A DNA stretch of 9,597 nt from CAYMRL01 sp964473205 (GCA_964473205.1 CAYYOK010000125.1:1-9597), one strand, 5' to 3'; shown: positions 1-6,101, counted from the stretch's first letter. Notes: a model not told the origin generated them from the letters alone. Made by a program: numbers and translations.

Positions 1-55
1 AACCCGCGACATACAGCTTGGAAGGCTGTCGCTCTACCAACTGAGCTACTCCCGC
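1..55 (-). tRNA. tRNA-Gly (anticodon TCC), 3' end cut by window edge
   Basis: Read on the minus strand, this begins with the acceptor strand GCGGGAG, then TA, the D-arm (GCTC...GAGC) and an anticodon stem ACAGC/GCTGT closing the seven-base loop CTTCCAA. The anticodon TCC corresponds to plus positions 20-22 and reads glycine GGA/GGG codons. The variable loop and first half of the T-stem (GCGGG) follow, and the window then ends. About 20 bases of T-arm and acceptor 3' strand lie outside, so I cannot say whether CCA is encoded. It lies downstream of tRNA-Pro, probably on the same transcript. Confidence 0.93.
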
Positions 56-71
56 GTCTGCTCGCCACCGC

Positions 72-98
72 CGACGAGAGCCTCGGCCGGCCTCGTCG
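72..98 (-). other. Hairpin in the spacer between the two tRNA genes
   Basis: Positions 72-78 (CGACGAG) and 92-98 (CTCGTCG) are perfect inverted repeats of 7 bp. Three further pairs are possible inside (80-82 with 89-91). In the minus-strand transcript this stem would sit between tRNA-Pro and tRNA-Gly and could be a landing site for processing nucleases. There is no U-tract, so a terminator is unlikely. The pairing is seen in the sequence; the role is inference. Confidence 0.4.
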
Positions 99-110
99 TC
101 GGTTCGGCGC

Positions 111-187
<77 letters not shown>

Positions 188-225
188 ACGGTCGGCCGTC
201 CCCAAGGGAACTCGCCGCGCGGCGC

Positions 226-254
226 AGTATACCCGCTCGGAACGCCGCCTTCCA
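226..254 (-). promoter_or_regulatory. Probable promoter of the tRNA-Pro/tRNA-Gly unit
   Basis: On the minus strand TATACT (226-231) matches the -10 consensus at five of six bases. Seventeen bases further upstream TGGAAG (249-254) is a weak -35. The bases just after the -10 are almost all G/C, the type of discriminator typical of stringently controlled stable-RNA promoters. It lies about 40 bp ahead of tRNA-Pro, a suitable distance for a short 5' leader. Confidence 0.5.
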
Positions 255-312
255 GGCCGGGGCAGACGGCTTCGACGCCCTGAGGCGGCCGGCTCAATCG
301 ATACCGTTCGAC

Positions 313-387
313 CGACCTCGCTCAGTCGACCTCACTCAGCCGAGCCGACCTTGCGCAGCCGACCTCGCTCAGCCGACCTCGCTCAGC
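313..387. repeat. Five-copy 14-bp tandem repeat over the NUDIX stop codon
   Basis: The unit is CGACCTCGCTCAGC on the plus strand. Copies lie at 313-326, 327-340, 346-359, 360-373 and 374-387. The last two are perfect; the others differ by one to three bases, and a 5-bp insertion (341-345) separates copies two and three. The NUDIX stop codon (369-371) lies in the fourth copy, so the unit nearest the gene encodes its last residues and the rest is 3' untranslated sequence. Copy five can also pair with 391-396 as a small hairpin (374-379 CGACCT with AGGTCG) just before the stop. Confidence 0.85.
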
Positions 388-800
388 GCTAGGTCGACCC
401 AGGCGCTCATCTCAGCGGTGAGCCCCAAGCGTCCGGCCTGCGCGCGCGAGTACCACCCGAACCCGCCCTCACCGCCGGCGAGGTCGCCGCCGTATCCGGG
501 CAGCGGTCGGGCGAGATAGACGAGATCGATGTGCTCGTGGCCCGGTCCGATCGATTCGAGCTGCACTCCCCGCGGCCTGATCAGTTGCCGCGGACCGGGC
601 GCGTCGACGGCTCTCTCGCCGACGAGCTCCACTGCCACGCCCGCCTCCTCGAGAACCTCGCGGACGGCTGCTTCATCGGGCAGCTCGCCGACCTCCACAT
701 GCCCGCCGGGAGGCAGCCAGAGCCCGAGCTTCCTGTGGTGATGAAGCAGGACCTGGCCGTTCCACACGACGAACACGCTGACGGCCCAGTCGCGGGTCAC
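369..800 (-). CDS. NUDIX hydrolase
   Basis: A 143-residue protein of the NUDIX superfamily, whose members hydrolyse nucleoside diphosphates linked to another moiety; the substrate cannot be told from sequence. The NUDIX box is complete at residues 33-55: G33, E39, then R47-E48 and E51-E52, ending in G54-V55, so the magnesium-binding glutamates are present. The preceding strand (residues 7-31) with a PPGG turn is standard for the fold. I chose GTG at 800 because GAGG lies five bases upstream and the residues MTRDWAVSVFVV begin as NUDIX proteins usually do. The alternative GTG at 830 overlaps the miaB stop as GTGA and would add ten residues. It is the last gene of the minus-strand miaB cluster, 26 bp from the miaB stop. 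Its final codons lie in a 14-bp tandem repeat. Function as a housecleaning or nucleotide-sanitising enzyme is only a family-level inference. Confidence 0.9.
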   Translation of the reverse strand: MTRDWAVSVFVVWNGQVLLHHHRKLGLWLPPGGHVEVGELPDEAAVREVLEEAGVAVELVGERAVDAPGPRQLIRPRGVQLESIGPGHEHIDLVYLARPLPGYGGDLAGGEGGFGWYSRAQAGRLGLTAEMSAWVDLALSEVG

Positions 801-826
801 GGGAGCCTCGCCAGTACCTCGGCTCG

Positions 827-2173
827 TCACCTGGCCATGGCCAGCGGCAGGTAGCTCAAAGCGTCGACCTGCGCCCCGCTCACGCCGCCGTAGAGAGCGT
901 GGGGCGTGGCGCGCTCGACCGTCACCCGGGCGAGACCGAGCCCGGCCACCTGCTCGCTCGGCACCAGCACGGTGTGGTTCTGATCCGAATGCCCGACGAC
1001 GTAAGCCTCGTCGCGGCCCACCTCGCTCACGAGGACCCGAAGCTCGCGGCCGACGAGGCGTTGGTTCGCTGCCAGCGACTGGCGCTTCTGCAGCTCGATG
1101 AGCCTGCCGAGGCGCTCGGTCTTCAGCTCCCGCGGCAGGTCGTCGAAGTGCTTGTACGAAGGCGTGCCAGGCCGCGCCGAGTAGATGAACATGTAGGCCT
1201 GCTCGAAGGCGGCCTCCTCGTACAGCTCGAGAGTCTGCCGGAAGTCGTCCTCCGTCTCGCCGGGGAACCCGACGATCACGTCCGTCGAGATCACGACGTC
1301 GCGAACCTTCTCGCGGATCTCCTTGACGATGCCCAAGTAGCGCTCGCGCCGGTACTCGCGCGCCATGCGCCTGAGCACGCCGTCGGAGCCCGACTGGACG
1401 GGCAGGTGGATGTAGTTGCACACAGCGGGCTCTTCGGCGATCACGTCGATCAGCTCGCTCGAAAAGTTCATCGGGTGGCTGGTCGTGAACTTGACGCGCT
1501 CGACGCCGGTGCGCGCGATGAGCCGCAGCAGCTCGGGGAAGCTCGGCAGGCCCGGCTTGTCGAGGCCGTAGGAGTTGACGTTCTGGCCGAGCAGCGTGAT
1601 CTCGCAGTTGCCGGCCGCCACCATGGCCTCGGCCTCGGCCAGGATCGCCTCCGGGCGCCGGGAGACCTCTGGTCCGCGCGTCGTCGGCACCACGCAGTAG
1701 GTGCAGTGGTGGTTGCAGCCGCGCATGATCGTCAGGAAGCCGCTGAGGCCGCCGGGTGGGGGAGGCTGGTGGTCGTGAAGCTCGAACTCGAAGTCGCGGC
1801 GTTCGACCCGCGCCGCGCCGCCGCTCTCCATCTCGTCTATGGCTGCCAGCACCGAGGTGATCGCGCCGGGCCCGATCAGCAGGTCGACGGCGAACTTCTC
1901 GGCCAGCTCCTTGCCCTCGTCGAGCTGCGCCAGGCAGCCCATCAGCCCGACCTTCACGTCGCGGCCGGCCTGGCGCTGCTTGCGCAGGTCGCCGAGCAGC
2001 GACACGACCTTCTCCACCGGCTTGCCGCGCACCGCGCAGGTGTTCAGCAGCACGAGGTCGGCCTGCGACTGATGATCGACGAGCAGGTGACCGCCCGCCA
2101 CCAACTCGGAGTTGATGGTGTGCGTGTCGTACTCGTTCATCTGGCAGCCGAACGTGATGACGTGGGCGCGCAA
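827..2173 (-). CDS. miaB: tRNA-2-methylthio-N6-dimethylallyladenosine synthase MiaB
   Basis: A radical-SAM methylthiotransferase of 448 residues that converts i6A37 to ms2i6A37 in tRNAs reading UNN codons. The N-terminal UPF0004 domain carries three cysteines for the second iron-sulfur cluster: C10 (in FGCQMN), C46 (in NTCAVR) and C80 (in MGC). The radical-SAM motif CxxxCxxC is C153, C157 and C160. VPTTRGPEVSRRP follows at 162-174, LLGQNVNSYG at 194-203 and HLPVQSGSD at 256-264; these favour MiaB over RimO or MtaB. A TRAM RNA-binding domain occupies about residues 372-431. The start is TTG, supported by AGGAG (2180-2184) six bases upstream and by starting just before the conserved FGCQMN. It lies between a 64-aa membrane-protein gene upstream and a NUDIX hydrolase downstream. 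The length is normal for the family and no key residue is missing. Confidence 0.97.
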   Translation of the reverse strand: MRAHVITFGCQMNEYDTHTINSELVAGGHLLVDHQSQADLVLLNTCAVRGKPVEKVVSLLGDLRKQRQAGRDVKVGLMGCLAQLDEGKELAEKFAVDLLIGPGAITSVLAAIDEMESGGAARVERRDFEFELHDHQPPPPGGLSGFLTIMRGCNHHCTYCVVPTTRGPEVSRRPEAILAEAEAMVAAGNCEITLLGQNVNSYGLDKPGLPSFPELLRLIARTGVERVKFTTSHPMNFSSELIDVIAEEPAVCNYIHLPVQSGSDGVLRRMAREYRRERYLGIVKEIREKVRDVVISTDVIVGFPGETEDDFRQTLELYEEAAFEQAYMFIYSARPGTPSYKHFDDLPRELKTERLGRLIELQKRQSLAANQRLVGRELRVLVSEVGRDEAYVVGHSDQNHTVLVPSEQVAGLGLARVTVERATPHALYGGVSGAQVDALSYLPLAMAR

Positions 2174-2179
2174 GCGGGT

Positions 2180-2184
2180 CTCCT
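2180..2184 (-). promoter_or_regulatory. Ribosome binding site deciding the TTG start of miaB
   Basis: AGGAG on the minus strand, with six bases to the TTG at 2173. It is a near-perfect Shine-Dalgarno sequence and the main reason to accept a rare TTG start; no ATG or GTG lies at a sensible position before the conserved FGCQMN motif. Confidence 0.75.
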
Positions 2185-2271
2185 AGCCAGCGCTCGCCGG
2201 GCTCGCGGCCGACCGCGCTGGCCCGGCATTGTAGCAACCGACGCGGAGCCCGCCAAAGGCCAGAGGACGCC

Positions 2272-2466
2272 TCATTCGGAGACAGCCCAGCCCAACGTCA
2301 GCGCCGCTACCAGCACCAACACGATGCTCAGTGCGGCCAGTGAGAAGCCGTAGACCAGCAGGCGAGGGAAGCGGCGGCGCAAAGGTCCCAGCGGGCTCAG
2401 GAACACCATCAAGATCCCGGCGAGGAACGTGAACGACAAGAGCGAGGCCGCCTGCTGCAGTGACAC
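2272..2466 (-). CDS. Small two-helix membrane protein, function unknown
   Basis: A 64-residue hypothetical protein that I do not recognise. Two hydrophobic segments stand out: residues about 6-26 and 36-61, joined by a short basic loop (LRRRFPRL, 29-36). The positive-inside rule places that loop in the cytoplasm and both termini outside, a helical hairpin in the membrane. The start is GTG at 2466, with an in-frame TAA only two codons upstream, so it cannot start earlier. No clear Shine-Dalgarno precedes it, but a TATGCT box lies eight bases upstream, so it may be translated from a very short leader. It sits 57 bp after the CAP-domain gene and 98 bp before miaB, all on the same strand, and fills a space otherwise empty. 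Coding status rests on this position and on the coherent hydrophobic pattern; no homology is claimed. Confidence 0.6.
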   Translation of the reverse strand: MSLQQAASLLSFTFLAGILMVFLSPLGPLRRRFPRLLVYGFSLAALSIVLVLVAALTLGWAVSE

Positions 2467-2474
2467 GACTTAGG

Positions 2475-2480
2475 AGCATA
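2475..2480 (-). promoter_or_regulatory. Possible -10 box ahead of the small membrane protein and miaB
   Basis: TATGCT on the minus strand, eight bases before the GTG at 2466 and inside the 57-bp gap after the CAP gene. It resembles the TANNNT boxes found near other starts in this window, with slightly longer spacing. I see no convincing -35. If active it would let the membrane protein, miaB and the NUDIX gene be expressed separately from the CAP gene. Confidence 0.3.
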
Positions 2481-2523
2481 GCCCGTGCGCCTGAGGCTGC
2501 GGCGCCGAACCGCCCGGTCTCGA

Positions 2524-3639
2524 CTACCTGACGCCGCTCAGATCGAAGCGGTGGAACACCCTGACACTGCCGCCTCCGGCGTCGATGCCCACCAGCACCT
2601 CGGCCGCGCCGCTCTGCCTCGCGCGGTCGACCGCCGCGGCGTCGAGCTCCAGCTCGAAGCGCCCGGGCGCGACCTCAGCCTCGGTCCAGGCGCGCTCGCC
2701 GAACAGGACCAGCACGGCCCCGTGGGGAGCGCCCGCGTAGCTGAGGTCGACGCGCACCAGCTCGGTGGCCTGGTGCACGGCGAAGGCGCCGACCAGCCGC
2801 GTGTGGCGCCGCGGCGCACCCGGCGCCAGCGTGTAGGTCCCGCGGGCTCGCGCGCTGTCGGCCGCGGTAGCCGAGGCCAGGATGGCGGCCGCGTGCAGCG
2901 TGGCCCCCTCGTCGAGCAGGAACGCGCGCCCCTCCCTCACGCCTACCGCCAGCTCGGTGTCCTGCGAGATCGGCACTAGCACGACGTCGCTGATGCCAGC
3001 CGGCAGCGGGATCGGCGTGCCGTTACCGCCTCCGAACGACAGAACGACCTCGAGCGGGGAGCGCGAGTCGAAGCGCAGCACCATGTCGGTGCTGGTGCGG
3101 GTCGCCAGCGAGACCTGACTCGACGCCAGAGCGAACGGCTCCCAACCGAGCACCTGCACGACGATCAGCCCCAGCAGCGGGTCTTCGTGCAGCCCGAAGC
3201 CGACCCGGTTGAAGCCAGCGTTGAGGAGGTTGCGCCTGTGGCTGGGGGAGTCGAGCCAGCCCTGCACGACGCGTGCCGGTACCAGCTCGGCCGACACGCC
3301 AGCTAAGCGCGCCAGGTTCTCGCCCACCTCCACCAGCGGCGAGCCGGCGTTGGCGACGCGGCGGCTGAGCGTGGCGTTGGCGGCGACGGGCGAGGTGTGG
3401 TCGAAGTAGCCCAGCTCGGCCATCTCGCGGGCGTGAGCAGCCGCGGCGGCGGCGAGGGTCGGGTCCTGAGACAGGGGAGGGAGGCCGTTGCGCTGCCTGG
3501 CGGAGTTGCTCTGCTCGAGCAGGCCCGCGGCCAAGGCGCCGTGGTCGCCTGAGGCCGGCTGCGCCAACCCTGCGCCGGCCAGCAGGGCTACTACCAGTGA
3601 CAGCAGGGCTGCACGCAGGCGCCCGCCTGGCGCTACCAT
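2524..3639 (-). CDS. Secreted CAP/SCP-domain protein with an uncharacterised C-terminal region
   Basis: A 371-residue exported protein. Residues 1-26 form a signal peptide: R8-R9-type basic start, hydrophobic core LLSLVVALLAGAG, and a likely cleavage after LAQ. A bacterial CAP (SCP/PR1-like, 'YkwD-type') domain spans about 35-168: SNSARQRNGLPPL at its first helix, HAREMAELGYFDHTSP (H69, E72, H81), GENLA (E107), and W128 followed by SPSHRRNLL (H134). These are the cavity residues of the fold. The function of bacterial CAP proteins is mostly unknown; adhesion, protease or lipid-binding roles have been proposed for family members. The remaining 200 residues are rich in alternating hydrophobic positions and look like one or two beta domains I cannot name. 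The ATG at 3639 gives a complete signal peptide; no Shine-Dalgarno precedes it. It starts 6 bp from the divergent ATL gene and heads the minus-strand cluster leading to miaB. Confidence 0.88.
   Translation of the reverse strand: MVAPGGRLRAALLSLVVALLAGAGLAQPASGDHGALAAGLLEQSNSARQRNGLPPLSQDPTLAAAAAAHAREMAELGYFDHTSPVAANATLSRRVANAGSPLVEVGENLARLAGVSAELVPARVVQGWLDSPSHRRNLLNAGFNRVGFGLHEDPLLGLIVVQVLGWEPFALASSQVSLATRTSTDMVLRFDSRSPLEVVLSFGGGNGTPIPLPAGISDVVLVPISQDTELAVGVREGRAFLLDEGATLHAAAILASATAADSARARGTYTLAPGAPRRHTRLVGAFAVHQATELVRVDLSYAGAPHGAVLVLFGERAWTEAEVAPGRFELELDAAAVDRARQSGAAEVLVGIDAGGGSVRVFHRFDLSGVR
3634..3639 (+). promoter_or_regulatory. Leaderless-type -10 box of the ATL gene
   Basis: TACCAT (TANNNT) with exactly six bases before the GTG at 3646, so transcription would begin at or next to the start codon. 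No Shine-Dalgarno is visible, consistent with leaderless translation. Its last three bases are the complement of the CAP gene's ATG, so the box lies inside the divergent coding sequence. No good -35 is seen. Confidence 0.45.
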
Positions 3640-3645
3640 CGGCAC

Positions 3646-3960
3646 GTGAGCGGCTTCAGGGAGCGGGTGCTCGACATCGTGAGGTCGGTGCCCGTAGGCA
3701 AGGTGACGACCTACGGAACGGTGGCGCTGTTCGCCGGCGCGCCGCGCGCGGCGCGCCAGGTCGGCGCCGTGCTGCACGGGCTCAGGCCCGAGGACGGCGA
3801 GGTGCCGTGGCAGCGCGTCATCAACGCCTCGGGCGGGATCTCCACCTACAAGGTCGGTGCCGGCGAGCTCCAGGTGGCGCTGCTCAGAAGCGAAGGGGTC
3901 GAGGTCGTCGACGATCGCGTCGACCTGCGGCGTTACCGCTGGGATCCGGACCTCCTTTGA
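3646..3960 (+). CDS. Alkyltransferase-like protein (ATL), MGMT-family DNA-damage sensor
   Basis: A 104-residue protein equal in size to the DNA-binding half of O6-methylguanine-DNA methyltransferase. The active-site PCHRV motif is replaced by PWQRVI at residues 54-59: the acceptor cysteine is W55. This is the hallmark of ATL proteins (E. coli YbaZ, Thermus and S. pombe Atl1), which bind O6-alkylguanine without removing the alkyl group and hand the lesion to nucleotide excision repair. Other functional residues are present: Y23 in TTYGTVA (base-rotating tyrosine), R37 in AARQVG (arginine finger), and INASGGIS after the motif. It starts with GTG at 3646, six bases after a TACCAT box and without a Shine-Dalgarno. 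It is divergent from the CAP gene and convergent, 35 bp away, with the zinc-ribbon gene. It therefore appears to be monocistronic. Confidence 0.93.
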   Translation: MSGFRERVLDIVRSVPVGKVTTYGTVALFAGAPRAARQVGAVLHGLRPEDGEVPWQRVINASGGISTYKVGAGELQVALLRSEGVEVVDDRVDLRRYRWDPDLL

Positions 3961-3995
3961 GTCGGACACGTGCCCTGAGCTAGGCATGCGCGCGC

Positions 3996-4844
3996 TCATC
4001 CGACGTGCACGCTGTCGCCGATCAGGTAGCAGAGCACGCGCTTCTGCAGCCGCCTGGTCAGCAGACCTACCCTGACCCTCGCCTCGACGTAGTAACCGCC
4101 GTGCTCGCGCAGGTTCTGGGCGTGATGCCGCAGCGCCGGCAGCAGCACCCCGGCGGCTCCGAGCAGGTCGGCGGCGAGCTCGGCTCTCACGTCGGTATGC
4201 GGCGTGACCGGGAACGGCGCGACGAACGTGGCCGCGTAGGCGTGCGACCGCCGGCCCCCGAGCGTGCCGCGCAGCAGCGGCCGGCTCGACTCGAGCTGCC
4301 TGGAGGCGGTGTCGACGCCGTCCTTGGTCCGCTGGTAGAACCTGTCGACCAGCTTGAAGGTCAGCGACACGTCGTCCAGGCTGCGGTAGGGCACGAGCTT
4401 CAGCCCGACCTCGAACTCCTCGCCGCTGCGCACGTGGTTGGGGGCGGTCAGCTCGACCTGGTTGAACCAGCGCTCCCACAGCGCGCTCAGGAAGCAGGAC
4501 CCGGCGGCCAAGGTCGCGGCAGGCACCTCGAACACCAGGAACGCCGTGCCGATCCCCAGCGTCTCCCGCAGCCCCGGAAGCGCCGCAGCCAGCATCCCCG
4601 CCAGCGCCGCCAACGACCACATCACGGCCAGCCAGAAGCTGGGCAACGCCGTCAGGCGCGGCGTCAGAGGCAGGTCGAGGGGAGGGTCGTCGAGGTAGCG
4701 GCGGCTGATGCCGCAGGCCTCGCACACGGCTCGCCCGGCGTTGGCGTGGCCGCAGGCCGCGCAGAGCCAGGCCTCGGGCTCGACCGCCGCAGGGCGCGCG
4801 TAGCGGCCGACGACGTGCCCGCCGGCGTTGCCTTCGCTGTCCAC
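3996..4844 (-). CDS. Zinc-ribbon, two-helix membrane protein with beta-rich C-terminal region, function unknown
   Basis: A 282-residue protein I cannot assign. Residues 26-44 match a RanBP2-like zinc-finger spacing: W26, C28-x2-C31, N35, C41-x2-C44. Two hydrophobic segments follow (about 69-90 and 98-121), forming a short hairpin. Residues about 127-282 alternate hydrophobic and polar positions, with RSGEEFEVGLKLVP and FVAPFPVTPHTDVRAELAAD suggesting a beta-sandwich that resembles arrestin-type folds; that comparison is inference. The topology would put the zinc finger and C-terminal domain on the same side, probably the cytoplasm. I chose GTG at 4844 because TATCCT lies six bases upstream and no Shine-Dalgarno or better start is visible. 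It is transcribed alone, divergent from the M20 hydrolase across 102 bp and convergent with ATL. It could be a scaffold or sensor, but no function can be claimed. Confidence 0.8.
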   Translation of the reverse strand: MDSEGNAGGHVVGRYARPAAVEPEAWLCAACGHANAGRAVCEACGISRRYLDDPPLDLPLTPRLTALPSFWLAVMWSLAALAGMLAAALPGLRETLGIGTAFLVFEVPAATLAAGSCFLSALWERWFNQVELTAPNHVRSGEEFEVGLKLVPYRSLDDVSLTFKLVDRFYQRTKDGVDTASRQLESSRPLLRGTLGGRRSHAYAATFVAPFPVTPHTDVRAELAADLLGAAGVLLPALRHHAQNLREHGGYYVEARVRVGLLTRRLQKRVLCYLIGDSVHVG

Positions 4845-4850
4845 GGGCAG

Positions 4851-4856
4851 AGGATA
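4851..4856 (-). promoter_or_regulatory. Leaderless-type -10 box of the zinc-ribbon gene
   Basis: TATCCT on the minus strand with six bases before the GTG at 4844. No Shine-Dalgarno lies between. Just upstream, 4860-4872 is a perfect 6+1+6 inverted repeat (GCCGCC-G-GGCGGC) where the spacer to a -35 would be. In such GC-rich DNA it may be chance, but it could be an operator. Confidence 0.5.
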
Positions 4857-4934
4857 GCGGCCGCCGGGCGGCTCGGCAGTCAGGAACTCGTCCTTGGGCC
4901 TTGCCCTGGCGACCGGCCAGCAGGTCGATACTCG

Positions 4935-4940
4935 TATGAT
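4935..4940 (+). promoter_or_regulatory. Leaderless-type -10 box of the M20 hydrolase operon
   Basis: TATGAT, five of six matches to TATAAT, with six bases before the ATG at 4947. No Shine-Dalgarno precedes that ATG, whereas both downstream genes of the cluster have one. This is what a leaderless first gene of an operon would look like. I find no convincing -35 hexamer at 16-18 bp. Confidence 0.6.
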
Positions 4941-4946
4941 TGCTGC

Positions 4947-6101
4947 ATGGAACAGCCTCACGAGGTCCGGCTCGCCGCCGACCTGATCCGGGCGCACAGC
5001 CCGTCTGGCGCCGAGGGCCCCGCGACCGGGGTGCTCATCGACGCCATGCGCGAGCTCGGCTTCGACGAGGTGTTCGTCGACCCCGCCGGCAACGCCGTCG
5101 GGCGCTTCGTGCGCGGCGCCGGCCCGCACGTGATGCTCAACGGCCACCTCGACACGGTGCCTCTCGGCGACGAGTCGCTGTGGCCGTACCCGCCGCTCAG
5201 CGGCGCGGTCGAGGGCGGCATGCTGTGGGGCCGCGGCGCCTCCGACATGAAGAGCTCCCTTGCCTGCATGGTCGTGGCGGCCCGCGACGCGGCCAACTCC
5301 GGCTTCAGCGGGACGCTGAGCGTCGCGGGCGTCGTGCTCGAGGAGGTGGGCGGTCTCGGCGCGCGCTACCTGGCCGAGAACAGCGAGGTCGATGTCGTCG
5401 TGCTCGGGGAGCCGAGCAGCCTGAGGCTCAAGCTCGGCCACCGCGGCGCCGCCGGGGTCGAGGTCACGTTCCCTGGCGCCATCGCTCATGCGGCCAAGGC
5501 GGAGCTGGGCGAGAACGCGCTGGTGCATGCGGCGCGCTACATCGCCGCCCTCGGCGCGATGCCGCTGCCGACCGGCGGAACCCTCAAGGGCTCGAGCGCC
5601 ACGCCGACCCGGCTGGAGACGTTCCCGCAGGGCGGGACCAACGTGGTGCCCGGCAGCGCCAAGCTCTACGTCGACTACCGCAACGTGCCGGGCGACGAGC
5701 TCGACCACGTCGTGGCGCGCCTGGAGGCGATCCGCCACGACGAGCGCATAACCGTCAAGATCCCGGAGCAGACCTTGACCAGCGTCAGCGGCGAGGTCAG
5801 CTACACCGCCAAGCGGGCCGGGCTGCCGTACCTGCTGGACGAGGGCCACGAGGCCGTCGCCGCGGCGCGGCGCGCGCTGACGCCGCTGCTGGCGCGGCAC
5901 GGCCGCGAGCTCGAAGTCGGCTACTGGTGGTTCTGCACCGACGCGCCGCACCTCGCCTCGCGCGGGGCGGCGGTGCTGGGCTTCGGTCCGGGGGCCGAGG
6001 AGCTGGCCCACACGACCCGCGAGTGCGTGCCGGTCGAGAGCCTGGCGGTCGCGCGCGAAGCCTACCGCGCGCTGAGCCTCGAGCTGCTCGGCCCGGCGTG
6101 A
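4947..6101 (+). CDS. M20-family zinc metallohydrolase (ArgE/DapE/YgeY-like)
   Basis: A 384-residue co-catalytic zinc hydrolase of the M20 family, which cleaves amide bonds of N-acyl amino acids, carbamoyl amino acids or small peptides in the cytoplasm. Metal ligands and catalytic residues appear in order: H67-x-D69 (GHLDTV), D100 (GRGASDMKSS), the E132-E133 pair (VVLEEVGG), E155 (GEPSS, often D in the family) and H355 (AHTTRE). GHRG at 164-167 opens the dimerisation domain, which includes GGTNVVPGSAKLYVDYRNVPGD (229-250) and ends near 290. The GTTNVVP-like stretch, the SYTAKR segment and the WFCTDAP/GFGPG end remind me most of YgeY-type hydrolases and the ArgE/LysK group; exact substrate is undecided. 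ATG at 4947 follows TATGAT by six bases with no Shine-Dalgarno, so it is probably leaderless. It heads a three-gene cluster; the next gene begins 47 bp downstream. Confidence 0.92.
   Translation: MEQPHEVRLAADLIRAHSPSGAEGPATGVLIDAMRELGFDEVFVDPAGNAVGRFVRGAGPHVMLNGHLDTVPLGDESLWPYPPLSGAVEGGMLWGRGASDMKSSLACMVVAARDAANSGFSGTLSVAGVVLEEVGGLGARYLAENSEVDVVVLGEPSSLRLKLGHRGAAGVEVTFPGAIAHAAKAELGENALVHAARYIAALGAMPLPTGGTLKGSSATPTRLETFPQGGTNVVPGSAKLYVDYRNVPGDELDHVVARLEAIRHDERITVKIPEQTLTSVSGEVSYTAKRAGLPYLLDEGHEAVAAARRALTPLLARHGRELEVGYWWFCTDAPHLASRGAAVLGFGPGAEELAHTTRECVPVESLAVAREAYRALSLELLGPA

Noticed and set aside
313..387. CRISPR array
   Set aside because: The repeats are 14 bp, directly adjacent and without unique spacers of 30-40 bp, so this is a simple tandem repeat.
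801..2237. Open frame continuing upstream of the NUDIX gene through miaB
   Set aside because: It is the out-of-frame shadow of miaB on the same strand. The NUDIX domain begins at 800, or at most 830.
899..2353. Long plus-strand open frame (484 codons) opposite miaB
   Set aside because: It lies antisense to a complete, motif-bearing miaB. The frame stays open because of GC-rich third positions, and the translation shows no domain.
2183..2479. 98-residue minus-strand frame with ATG at 2479
   Set aside because: It overlaps the 64-residue membrane protein in another frame, has an Arg/Gly-rich composition, and shows no hydrophobic pattern or domain.
3643..3648. CACGTG palindrome near ATL start, also at 3967 and 9402, as a shared operator
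   Set aside because: The same hexamer also occurs within coding DNA (for example 4431-4436 and in the M20 gene), so at this base composition it is not a distinctive signal.
3961..4004. Bidirectional terminator between ATL and the zinc-ribbon gene
   Set aside because: Only 5-6 bp stems (3961-3966 with 3999-4004; 3976-3980 with 3994-3998) and no T-tract are present; the evidence is too weak to list as a terminator.
3640..4725. Upstream extension of the CAP frame across ATL and the zinc-ribbon gene
   Set aside because: It would remove the signal peptide from the N-terminus and read antisense to ATL; the ATG at 3639 is immediately followed by a good signal peptide.
4845..6011. Extension of the zinc-ribbon frame upstream, antisense to the M20 hydrolase
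   Set aside because: The extension is low-complexity Arg/Ala/His-rich translation opposite the real M20 gene. The leaderless-type box and GTG at 4844 give a natural start.
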